Notes: generated by a model not told the origin, from the letters alone. 7,322 nt of DNA from Euryarchaeota archaeon UBA561 (GCA_002502295.1 DANX01000075.1:1-7322), one strand, 5' to 3'. Positions 1 to 7,051 are shown, numbered from the stretch's first letter. Translations and numbers: made by a program.

Positions 1-1
1 C

Positions 2-2164
2 ACGCCCGATGCCGAGAACGAGGTCGAGGAGGCATCCGAATTGAACAAGGCCACCGATGTTGAATTGGTGGTGGCCACCCGGATGGATTTGAGTTTCAAA
101 GACGAATTGACCGTGTCCACGGCCGAAGGAGCTCTTGAAGGTCCATGGACGGTTGAAGGCACGCTTGTTCGAACCAATGGAACCGGTTCAGCCGATGTTC
201 CTGTTTGGTTGCAACTTTCAAATCCGTCCGGAGGGCTTGTCACCAGTGAGCCATTCACCGTATCTTTGACAGGCATGGGCTACACTGAGCAAGCCTTTAG
301 CGCCCAACTCTCTTCAACGACCCTGAGTTCTTTGCCAGACGGCGATCACGTTGTATCGGCCAAAATCAATCCGTTCAACGTGGCTGGATTTGAACAAGAG
401 CGCACCGATAATGACATTGCATCGGGCGTGTTGACCATCTTCCCCATTCCAGATGTGTACGTGGACGCCAATGCGCTGCCAACCGTACCGTCGGTTCAAT
501 CCGGTGAGGACATTGAGTGGAGAATTACCATGGAAAACACAGGTGATATTGGGGTCTCTGGCAACATCCAATACATTTTCGACGGACTTGAGGGCCAGTC
601 TCCCCCCATTTTGCTGGATGCCGGTCAGGCCTTTACATGGACCATCACCCTTCCCACAGCGTTGGGCGCTCATACCGCTAACTTCGAGGGCCAATGGGTC
701 TCCGCGCCGGGGAGCTGGGATGCCAACAAGCAGAATTCGTTTGCAACCGGTTCGGTGTTGGTAGAATCCAAATTGAAATTGGATTGGGAATATGCTTCGT
801 TGGAATTGGTTGATGCCAACGGTGAGGTCCCTTCCATGCCTTTGGATGATGGCGAAGCTTACACATTGACCATCAGCATGACCAGCCAAGAGACCGGCCA
901 AGCCAATTACACATGCCAAGACAGCAGCAATACCGTGATTTCAACGATGGCAGTGAACGTAGTCAACCGAGGGGAAAGGGCTGAATTGTCATGCACGTTT
1001 AGCGCCACAGCCTCAATGACGAGCGTCCGATTGATTCCAGAGGACGCTTCAATCAGCTCAACGTTCTCTCGTTCGTTTGCTACGTTGGCAACGAACACCG
1101 GGAACGATGGGGAAGGAGCGTCTTCTGAAGTCGGAACGATCACGCTGTTCGGTATGGTCGCTATTGTCCTCATCGCAGTCCTGGTCGCTGCCGTTCTCCT
1201 CACCCGAGAGAGGGAAGAAGAGGTGGAACGTGATATCTACGAATACTGTCCAGCCTGCGACGGCGAGTTGGAAGGTACGGAGAACCGTTGCCCTCACTGC
1301 TCATTCAACCTCAGGAAAGCGAGAAACCAATTCCACGACTGTCAAGAGTGTGGCGAATCCGTCCCCGATCTCATGGAGAATTGCGCCTATTGTGGAGCCT
1401 ACCAAGACGTCTCCTCCTTCTTTGAACAGCGGGAACGACGAGCACCTCGTGAAGTGGTGAAGGAGGAGGTTGCCCTTCCAGAAGACGACGATGACAAAAT
1501 CGTCACAGGGACGCAGAACTTTGCTGATGCCGTCAAGGAATTCGGATTTGACGAAGACCATCTTGAGGAGGAATGGGACGCCAACATTGAGGCTGCTGAA
1601 GCCGAGGTCGAAGCGGCTTATGATCGACGGTTCGCCGATGATTTGGCCATGGAAGACATGACCGAGGAGGAAATTGAGGCGTACAAGGAGCAAGTCACAA
1701 CGACGCTGAACCTCCGCCATAAGGACGAAAAGCAAGGCATAGACTCCATCCTTTCTGAAAAGGGAGAACTCAAATCGCTCGGAGAGGACACGGGAGAATT
1801 GAGTGCCTCGGACGCTTCAATCCGCGAACAACTCTTCGAGATCACGGGGGAAGATGGCGTCCTCCCTGGAGAAAAGGTGCAGGTCGGTATGAGTTTGACC
1901 GATTCATCGTTCGCTGGAAATGAGGTGAATGAAGCTACGGCTAACTTTTCCTTCAACGACAAGGATGAGAAACCCTTGCCCCAAGAAAGCGACGATGAGA
2001 AAACCGATACGGAAATCAAAACCAGGAAACCTGCGCGGCGCCGTGCGACTCGCCAATCCCAGGAAAAGCCGAAGGAAACCCAAACAGACGAGTGTGGGGC
2101 CTGCGGCGCTGAACTTCCGGCTGGAGCAACGGAATGCAGCGTCTGCGGTGCAAAGTTCAGTTGA
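2..2164 (+). CDS. Membrane-anchored Ig/CARDB-like surface protein with three cytoplasmic zinc ribbons (5' partial)
   Basis: The frame is open to the left edge, so the gene begins outside the window; the TTG at 41 is an internal Leu codon, not a credible start. About 370 residues of beta-rich extracellular sequence come first, with repeats in the style of CARDB/Ig-like domains (segments around SADVPVWLQLSNPSGG and RITMENTGDIGVSG). One hydrophobic helix follows at nt 1136-1201 (TLFGMVAIVLIAVLVAAVLL), then a charged RERE stop-transfer segment. Two CxxC-x10-CxxC zinc ribbons lie directly after it (Cys codons at 1247, 1256, 1289, 1298 and at 1340, 1349, 1382, 1391). A long acidic, helix-prone linker and a basic patch (nt 2018-2053, KTRKPARRRATR) lead to a third ribbon at the C-terminus (Cys codons at 2093, 2102, 2135, 2144). 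The layout implies an outside sensor or adhesion part and an inside part that binds protein or nucleic acid. No enzymatic motif was seen. The family is not recognised and the function is unknown. Confidence 0.9.
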   Translation, partial: TPDAENEVEEASELNKATDVELVVATRMDLSFKDELTVSTAEGALEGPWTVEGTLVRTNGTGSADVPVWLQLSNPSGGLVTSEPFTVSLTGMGYTEQAFSAQLSSTTLSSLPDGDHVVSAKINPFNVAGFEQERTDNDIASGVLTIFPIPDVYVDANALPTVPSVQSGEDIEWRITMENTGDIGVSGNIQYIFDGLEGQSPPILLDAGQAFTWTITLPTALGAHTANFEGQWVSAPGSWDANKQNSFATGSVLVESKLKLDWEYASLELVDANGEVPSMPLDDGEAYTLTISMTSQETGQANYTCQDSSNTVISTMAVNVVNRGERAELSCTFSATASMTSVRLIPEDASISSTFSRSFATLATNTGNDGEGASSEVGTITLFGMVAIVLIAVLVAAVLLTREREEEVERDIYEYCPACDGELEGTENRCPHCSFNLRKARNQFHDCQECGESVPDLMENCAYCGAYQDVSSFFEQRERRAPREVVKEEVALPEDDDDKIVTGTQNFADAVKEFGFDEDHLEEEWDANIEAAEAEVEAAYDRRFADDLAMEDMTEEEIEAYKEQVTTTLNLRHKDEKQGIDSILSEKGELKSLGEDTGELSASDASIREQLFEITGEDGVLPGEKVQVGMSLTDSSFAGNEVNEATANFSFNDKDEKPLPQESDDEKTDTEIKTRKPARRRATRQSQEKPKETQTDECGACGAELPAGATECSVCGAKFS

Positions 2165-2313
2165 GTGTCTGTCAGCTTTCATAGGGCTCGTCATTGCCGT
2201 GGCTCTGCCTCAACTTCGCTTCATTCAGACGCTTTGTACCACCCGCACCTTGGTTTTCAAATGCTCGGAGGGCACAGCGAGGGCTTCATAGGGTCGTGGC
2301 CACTGGTCGTCGT

Positions 2314-2871
2314 ATGCGGCGACCCGGCCTCGGCGCGGCCCTCATCATGGCGGTCCTCATGGCCTCCACTTCAGGATGCATGGGCCTCATTGCTGCCAGA
2401 GAGTCCGTGGAGTCTCTCCGAGAACCTGCCTATGAGAGTTTGAAAAATAGGAAAATCACCGTCGACCACTCGTTTGAAAACTTTCAGAACTACACAACGG
2501 AATTCACCAATCGATCAACGTTTGTGGTTGATGAACAAACCACTGAAATTGATGTATACTTCAAAGTCTCTTTCGAACTTTCACGAAACCTTCCCTCGAC
2601 CTTTTGGGACAATGAAAGTCGGTACGTACGTGCCACGCTGACCGACAGTAACGGCATGGTCCAGTGGGAACAAGATGTCAGTGAAGACGCCAGCCCGCTT
2701 GAAGAAACCCTTCTGCCCAATCCTTCGTTTCCGCAGGGTGAATGGGAACTTGTTGTGAAGGCGCGAGGTGGCGGTGAACCAGTCACAGGTTCACTGCAGG
2801 ACAATTTTATCATCATCGTCACAATAACCGACAGTTGTGTTCAGTACCCGCTGGTTGATGATTGCTCCTGA
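2314..2871 (+). CDS. Predicted lipoprotein, beta-rich domain, function unknown
   Basis: The 185-residue protein starts at ATG 2314. This start gives a standard lipoprotein signal: MRRP, a hydrophobic core (LGAALIMAVLMA) and the lipobox TSGC with Cys22. In-frame upstream starts (TTG 2194, GTG 2296) would put an Arg-rich extension in front of the signal and are less likely. After the signal comes a short helical stretch (about 25-48), then alternating beta-strand sequence to about residue 172, including YFKVSFELS, RYVRATLTDSNG and GEWELVVKARGGG, which suggests a beta-sandwich. Three N-x-S/T sequons (NYT 60, NRS 66, NES 100) and two C-terminal cysteines (175, 184), which could pair, fit an extracellular protein. 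It lies 149 nt after the large membrane protein on the same strand, so the two may be co-transcribed and both act at the cell surface. The family is not recognised. Confidence 0.85.
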   Translation: MRRPGLGAALIMAVLMASTSGCMGLIAARESVESLREPAYESLKNRKITVDHSFENFQNYTTEFTNRSTFVVDEQTTEIDVYFKVSFELSRNLPSTFWDNESRYVRATLTDSNGMVQWEQDVSEDASPLEETLLPNPSFPQGEWELVVKARGGGEPVTGSLQDNFIIIVTITDSCVQYPLVDDCS

Positions 2872-2872
2872 A

Positions 2873-4060
2873 TTATGCAAGCCGTTCGCTGCAAGCATGT
2901 CGCCGTGAACAGTTTTTGCATTTCCCTGCCCGTTTGTGGTTGCGCTTCGCTCCTCCGATGGCCATTGCCGACTGAATTTGATGAATTCGCTCGTCCAACT
3001 CCTTCTTTGCCACCTCGTCCCACATGAGTTGGTGCAGGTTGTCGGGGCCGTAGCGAAGCAGAGCGTAGGGGGGTGAGCGCCCGGTTGTTGTCTCGACCAA
3101 TCGGGCATAGGCCAGCGCTTGGAGACGGTGCGAATCATGCGGCCGTTTGGGCACCTTTCCTGTTTTTTGTTCGACAGGAATAAATTGTGAATCAATGATG
3201 ACAATTTGGTCGGGTCTTCCTCGCAAGCCGGACTCCTCGTCTACGAGGAGTTGAGCGGTTTCTTCATCGTCAGAGTAGGTGATTTCATCGCTTGGAACAA
3301 AGTCATTTTCGGTGGCAATTCGCTTGGCCTCTTCGTTGCTCTTGAGCGCTCTGCGGAGAACGATGGAAGCAAGAAGCGTCCATCCAACGGTCGTCATGCC
3401 CAGGACATACGATGCCTGTTGGCGGTTGTCAGCGAACAAAAGAGCGCTGGAATGCAGGGCCAAAACGATGGCAGACACAAACATCGACACTTCCAAGATA
3501 CCGCCTTCAAACCAGCCGCCCATGAACCCTCGGGGTTCAAACACGGGGTCGATGGTCTCCATTCTCCCGTTCAGTTCGGGGCGAAAGGGCTCTTTCAAAC
3601 CGATGGTTTTCCGCCACGGGACCAAGACGGCAAGCATTCCAACCAGCAAAAACGAGAGAGCACCGGCCGCAAGTAACCTCGAAAATTCCACCACGTTAAG
3701 TTCGAGGTCGTCGATGTATTGGACCGCCAACGTGTCGACCAGCAGAACCAAAATAATAGCGTACCACCACTCCAAAATTAGGAGGTTTCGCTTTGCTTGG
3801 AACTGATGGTTCTTGAAATCCATTATCGATTCATGAATGGCTTTGTGCTGCTTTATCCCTGCGTCAATCGCTGAACTTTCCCCGCTTACACCGGTCGCCG
3901 CCAAGTGCCATGACATTGGGCAATATGTGAACCGCTCAAGGTCACTAGCGCTCACAGGAAGTGCCTTGCCGTCGGCCGTTCGCCACCGGCCATCTTCCCC
4001 TTTGATTGCTTCTTTATGTGTCGGATTTGAGCCACTGGTGCCCCCTTTGTCCTCCGACAT
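2873..4060 (-). CDS. Cas4/RecB-like PD-(D/E)XK nuclease with a four-helix membrane insertion
   Basis: The 395-residue protein has the parts of a Cas4-family nuclease split by a membrane region. At the N-terminus are SASDLERFTYCP with Cys47 and a G-x3-H motif (Gly68, His72). Four hydrophobic helices follow at about 93-115, 126-149, 187-209 and 217-236. The nuclease core then resumes: GLRGRPDQIV (Asp284), VEQKTGK (Glu297, Lys299), QALAY (Gln314, Tyr318), and a C-terminal CKNC-x5-C cluster (Cys381, 384, 390). In known Cas4 proteins the single N-terminal Cys and the C-terminal triplet hold a 4Fe-4S cluster, and the H-D-E-K set binds metal and cuts DNA; all are present, so activity is plausible. 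Soluble Cas4 is usually about 160-220 residues, and the extra length here is mainly the insertion plus a 35-residue N-terminal tail. No cas gene or CRISPR array lies in the window. It meets the lipoprotein gene tail to tail with a 1-nt gap and diverges from rpsB. The cellular role is unknown; a membrane-tethered DNA-processing role is inference. Confidence 0.9.
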   Translation of the reverse strand: MSEDKGGTSGSNPTHKEAIKGEDGRWRTADGKALPVSASDLERFTYCPMSWHLAATGVSGESSAIDAGIKQHKAIHESIMDFKNHQFQAKRNLLILEWWYAIILVLLVDTLAVQYIDDLELNVVEFSRLLAAGALSFLLVGMLAVLVPWRKTIGLKEPFRPELNGRMETIDPVFEPRGFMGGWFEGGILEVSMFVSAIVLALHSSALLFADNRQQASYVLGMTTVGWTLLASIVLRRALKSNEEAKRIATENDFVPSDEITYSDDEETAQLLVDEESGLRGRPDQIVIIDSQFIPVEQKTGKVPKRPHDSHRLQALAYARLVETTTGRSPPYALLRYGPDNLHQLMWDEVAKKELDERIHQIQSAMAIGGAKRNHKRAGKCKNCSRRHACSERLA

Positions 4061-4110
4061 GACGAGGCCAACGCAGTTTTCTTTTTTGAGCCCTTTTCCG
4101 TGGTGTGCGG

Positions 4111-4119
4111 CTTAATATC
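4111..4119 (-). promoter_or_regulatory. Candidate TATA box for the Cas4-like gene
   Basis: Read on the minus strand this is CGATATTAAG-like A/T-rich sequence in a GC-rich background, about 55 nt before the ATG at 4060. With the usual archaeal spacing of about 25 nt to the transcription start, the leader would be roughly 30 nt. No Shine-Dalgarno sequence is seen before the ATG; an A-rich run (CAAAAAAGAAAA) lies in the predicted leader. Confidence 0.35.
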
Positions 4120-4153
4120 GGCGCCTTGGTGGTGGCAACGTGGGACGAAGTGG

Positions 4154-4160
4154 TTTAATA
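4154..4160 (+). promoter_or_regulatory. Candidate TATA box for rpsB
   Basis: TTTAATA fits the archaeal TATA consensus. At the usual spacing transcription would start near 4182-4186, giving a short leader of about 10 nt before ATG 4195. This would place the alternative GTG at 4171 upstream of the transcript, which supports ATG 4195 as the start. Confidence 0.5.
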
Positions 4161-4194
4161 GAGGGGGTCTGTGGGCGGCTTGCTGTGGTTCAAC

Positions 4195-4809
4195 ATGTCC
4201 GAAGAAGCCAGTTTACTCGTGTCCGCCGAAACCTATGAGGAAAACGCCGTTAATATCGGTACTCAACAAAAGAGTGCTGACATGAGCCGCTTCATTGACC
4301 GAGTTCGAGAAGACGGTCTTTACCTCCTTGACATTCACATCACGGACGCACGTATTCGCTCCATCGCTGCGCTTCTCAACACCTTTGATGCTCCTTCCAT
4401 CATGGTCGTCAGTGCGCGACAATACGGGCAGCGTCCTGCGCGTAAATTCGCAGAAGCCGTCGGTGCTCACTCGGCGGTCGGCCGATTTATCCCTGGTTCG
4501 CTCACAAATCCTGCCCTCCGCTCCTACATCGAACCCGATATCTTGTTTGTAACCGACCCTGCAAACGATCAGCAAGCCCTCCGCGAAGCCGTGGCAACCG
4601 GCCTACCCATCGTTGGCATCGTGGACGCTAACAACCACCTCCGAAACGTCGACATCGCTCTTCCAGCCAACAACAAGGGCCGCCGTTCGCTCGCTCTCAT
4701 CTACTGGCTTCTCGCTCGAGAGGTGCTGAAGGTGCGTGGAGAAACCACTGATGAAGAGTGGGCTGCTCGAGAGGAAAACTCCCCAGAAGACTGGGAATCC
4801 ACCTTCTGA
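4195..4809 (+). CDS. rpsB: 30S ribosomal protein S2 (uS2), archaeal type
   Basis: The 204-residue protein matches archaeal uS2 along its length and is a core part of the small ribosomal subunit. Diagnostic stretches are NIGTQQKSADMSRFI (20-34), the DGLYLLD segment (40-46), VVSARQYGQRPARKFAE (71-87), GRFIPGSLTNP (96-106), YIEPD (111-115), a VTDP segment (119-122) and NNKGRRSLALIYWLLARE (159-176). The C-terminus ends in an acidic tail, as in many archaeal versions. ATG 4195 is chosen over the in-frame GTG 4171 because uS2 similarity begins after it and the candidate TATA box lies too close to the GTG. It stands alone on this strand between two leftward genes; the rpoN, rpoK and eno genes that accompany rpsB in many archaea are absent from the window. 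Identification is secure. Confidence 0.98.
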   Translation: MSEEASLLVSAETYEENAVNIGTQQKSADMSRFIDRVREDGLYLLDIHITDARIRSIAALLNTFDAPSIMVVSARQYGQRPARKFAEAVGAHSAVGRFIPGSLTNPALRSYIEPDILFVTDPANDQQALREAVATGLPIVGIVDANNHLRNVDIALPANNKGRRSLALIYWLLAREVLKVRGETTDEEWAAREENSPEDWESTF

Positions 4810-4811
4810 GT

Positions 4812-5852
4812 CTACACTGGACTGGCTAAATAACCGCTAATGGCTTCAGCCATTGCCTTGGTTGTGTCCTTTTCGTGCATTAGTGTGCGAACTTTCTTTG
4901 CGCCCGGCAATCCTTTGGTAAAGGCAATTGCGTGGCGCTTCATCCACTTCCCTTGGAGTCCAATGGTTGCTTCAGAGAGGTGAATGTACCTGTCCCAACA
5001 CCATTTCCGAGAAGCGAACGCCTTCCCAACATCGCTTAGACCGTGCCAATCTTCGTGCCCTTTGACCCAGGGAAGGCGTTCCAGTTCCATCCACCCTAGC
5101 CCGACCTTGATGTCGGAAAACACCGTTGGTCGGCCGATGGCGCCTCTTCCGATCATCAAACCGGAAGCTCCGGTGTGCGTGAGGCAGGCCCTTGCCGATG
5201 AAGCATCCACCACATCACCGTTGGCGACTACAGGGATGTCCACTTCATCCACGGCTTGCTTGATGCTTGTCCAATCGGCCTCGCCAGAGTACCGTTGTTT
5301 GAGTGTGCGTCCGTGAATGCACAGTCGTTGCGCTCCGACGGCTTCTAAGCGTTTGCAAATCTCGGTTGAATTGTTGGCAGACCGGCCGGTACCAAGACGC
5401 ATTTTTGCCGTAACGGGGACGTCGATGCGTTCGATAATGGCCTCCACCATGCCCACCAATCGGTCAGGCTCGCCCATCAACGCTGCTCCGGCGCAAATGT
5501 CGGTGACTTTTGGTGCTGGGCATCCAAAGTTGAGGTCAATGATATCGGCGGCGGGTGCGAGCATCTCTGCCGCCGTTGCCATGTCCCCCGGATCTCCACC
5601 GAAGATTTGCGGCACGAAGGGTACCTCGGTTTCGTGGGTCTCCATGCGCCGCCACGATGTCGCTGCTTCTCGTGTCAGCGCCGTGGAATTGGTGAACTCC
5701 GTGATGGTGACGTCTGCACCGCACTCTTTTGCCAGCAGGCGATAGGGGAGGTCGGTGACACCCGACATCGGTGCGAGATGCAAGGGGCGTGGTTCACCGT
5801 CCCAGGGGCCACCCTTTGGTCCAATAAATTCGGACATGACATCACCGTTCAT
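4812..5852 (-). CDS. dus: tRNA-dihydrouridine synthase (COG0042, DusB-like)
   Basis: The 346-residue, flavin-dependent enzyme reduces uridine to dihydrouridine in tRNA using NADPH. The TIM-barrel motifs are intact: APMSGVTDLPYR (27-38, FMN site), NFGCPAPKV with catalytic Cys111 (108-116), TAKMRLG with Lys150, CIHGRT with His180, ANGDV (210-214) and GLMIGRGAIGRP (231-242, phosphate binding). The C-terminal part (about 265-346, including WMKRHAIAF) corresponds to the helical tRNA-binding domain. By eye it resembles bacterial DusB more than DusA or DusC, but which uridine it modifies cannot be read from the sequence. The first ATG (5852) overlaps the upstream regulator's stop as ATGA, suggesting translational coupling. 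A second in-frame ATG at 5837, preceded by GGTGAT at a rather short spacing, is an alternative start that would drop five residues. Its stop lies 2 nt from the rpsB stop on the other strand. Confidence 0.96.
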   Translation of the reverse strand: MNGDVMSEFIGPKGGPWDGEPRPLHLAPMSGVTDLPYRLLAKECGADVTITEFTNSTALTREAATSWRRMETHETEVPFVPQIFGGDPGDMATAAEMLAPAADIIDLNFGCPAPKVTDICAGAALMGEPDRLVGMVEAIIERIDVPVTAKMRLGTGRSANNSTEICKRLEAVGAQRLCIHGRTLKQRYSGEADWTSIKQAVDEVDIPVVANGDVVDASSARACLTHTGASGLMIGRGAIGRPTVFSDIKVGLGWMELERLPWVKGHEDWHGLSDVGKAFASRKWCWDRYIHLSEATIGLQGKWMKRHAIAFTKGLPGAKKVRTLMHEKDTTKAMAEAISGYLASPV

Positions 5853-6973
5853 TCGTTTGGTCGGGCATTCGAACGTGCTTCATCCAACAGTCCAGCGACC
5901 CGAACCATCCTCCGAAGCACCCTGTCCAATCGATCTTGAACTCGGAGTTGAACGGCTGCGGCAGAGCCGCCGGCCATTCGATAACCCATCGGTAGGCGCC
6001 CACCGAGGAGGTTCAGGAGCAACATCTGTTCTCGGGCTTCAACGTTGGCAAGGTGATTGCCCACCGAGTCAATGGATAGTTTCCCTTTCCTGAGGTCCAT
6101 GAGGAGATTGGATTGTTGCTTCTCGTTGAGAAGACGCTGAAATCCCCCTTTTTTGAGCATCCAATCCTCACCTCTACGTTGATGTTGGGTGGTCATGGCG
6201 GTCCACAACGCCGTGGTCAATCGGTCAGTTCGTGGCACACGCTCAATCATTCCGGTCGCTCGGAAGCGCTCCAGAATTCGCCCCACTCGTGCTTTTTGTC
6301 CACCGTGCATTTCTGCTGCTTCATCAAGCGATAGCGGGAGGTTTCGCTCAAGCAGTGTGGTGAACAAACGGACAGAGAGGGAGTCTGCGTTTATTTCCCC
6401 TCCAGGGCGTTCTCCCAAAAGGCCAAAATCGTTCATCCAGTGGGAAATCAGATTTCCATCGGCTCCTTCATTCAACGGGCGGTGGTCAACCAATCCCAAT
6501 GAAAAGGGGGCTCCATCTTCCTGAGGAAGTTCAACGGGAAGGGGCTCGCCCGTTCGATTCCAGTGTTCAGCAATGAACTCAAAGCGCTGCTGGAGGACGA
6601 GTTTGCTGTGCTGTTGAAGGTAGGCAACGGCGTTTGAGAGCGATCCTCCCCGCAAGTAGTACTTCCTCCACCCCTTGCCTTCATTGGTGAACCCGATTAA
6701 TCCGGTTTCCACCAATCGTCCGAGATGGTGATTGAGGGACGCAGGCATTTGGGCCAATTCATCAGCGAGCATTTGAGCGTCCCAACTTTGCTCTGGTCGC
6801 CCGAACAGATGGTCGCGTAATAATCGGTGAACGGACCCTGCACGCCCGTGGTCGGCGGTCGCATCGCCGCGTTTGCGAACCAATGAAAGGGTGTCAATCA
6901 TCCACGCGATGAGGCCATCAACGTCCCGCTCAGTCGTGGGCAAAGGATGCTCGATGAGTCGAACGGAGAACAT
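5849..6973 (-). CDS. Two winged-helix-domain protein, probable transcription regulator
   Basis: The 374-residue soluble protein is not assigned to a named family. A winged helix-turn-helix of ArsR/MarR style can be seen at about 47-108: helix LADELAQM, recognition-helix-like SLNHHLGRLVETGLI, then a wing with GKGWRKYYLRG. A second, similar segment lies at about 199-256 (LPLSLDEAAEMHGG, then ARVGRILERFRATGMIERV). The last 100 residues are helical and rich in Arg and Leu (DRLDRVLRRMVRVAGLL), possibly for dimerisation. No ligand-binding, kinase or membrane motif was seen. The start ATG 6973 lies 78 nt after another winged-helix gene on the same strand, and the stop overlaps the dus start by 4 nt (ATGA), so the protein is made from the same transcript as dus. 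It may regulate this operon or act elsewhere; the sequence does not decide this. Confidence 0.85.
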   Translation of the reverse strand: MFSVRLIEHPLPTTERDVDGLIAWMIDTLSLVRKRGDATADHGRAGSVHRLLRDHLFGRPEQSWDAQMLADELAQMPASLNHHLGRLVETGLIGFTNEGKGWRKYYLRGGSLSNAVAYLQQHSKLVLQQRFEFIAEHWNRTGEPLPVELPQEDGAPFSLGLVDHRPLNEGADGNLISHWMNDFGLLGERPGGEINADSLSVRLFTTLLERNLPLSLDEAAEMHGGQKARVGRILERFRATGMIERVPRTDRLTTALWTAMTTQHQRRGEDWMLKKGGFQRLLNEKQQSNLLMDLRKGKLSIDSVGNHLANVEAREQMLLLNLLGGRLPMGYRMAGGSAAAVQLRVQDRLDRVLRRMVRVAGLLDEARSNARPNE

Positions 6974-7034
6974 GGTAGGATGGCGTCGCCAAGGGTCTTT
7001 GAAGGCTGTGTAACAATTGCCGCTCCAGCGACAG

Positions 7035-7045
7035 ATTTCGTAAAT
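7035..7045 (-). promoter_or_regulatory. A/T-rich palindrome, possible TATA box or operator
   Basis: ATTT-CGT-AAAT (plus strand) is a short inverted repeat with 4-nt arms, and the most A/T-rich spot in the 78-nt gap between two winged-helix genes. It lies about 65 nt before the ATG at 6973, so as a TATA box it would give a leader of about 40 nt. It could equally be an operator or chance. Confidence 0.2.
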
Positions 7046-7051
7046 TGCACC

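Noticed and set aside
314..919. A 201-codon leftward open frame inside the first gene
   Set aside because: It is antisense to a clear coding region, with a Gly/Arg/His-rich product and no motif or promoter.
2165..2443. A rightward open frame starting right after the first gene's stop
   Set aside because: It runs over the lipoprotein signal sequence in another frame and has no signal, motif or ribosome binding site.
2774..2794. Inverted repeat GTGAACC - 7 nt - GGTTCAC near the 3' end of the lipoprotein gene
   Set aside because: It lies within coding sequence, about 75 nt before the stop, with no T-run after it; a 7-nt match of this kind is likely chance.
3206..3806. Long rightward open frames (156 and 175 codons) opposite the Cas4-like gene
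   Set aside because: They overlap the well-supported leftward gene, have low-complexity Ser/Arg-rich products and no recognisable motif; they are antisense shadows.
4171..4194. GTG start giving an 8-residue extension of uS2
   Set aside because: It lies about 11 nt from the candidate TATA box, upstream of the expected transcription start, and the extension has no uS2 similarity.
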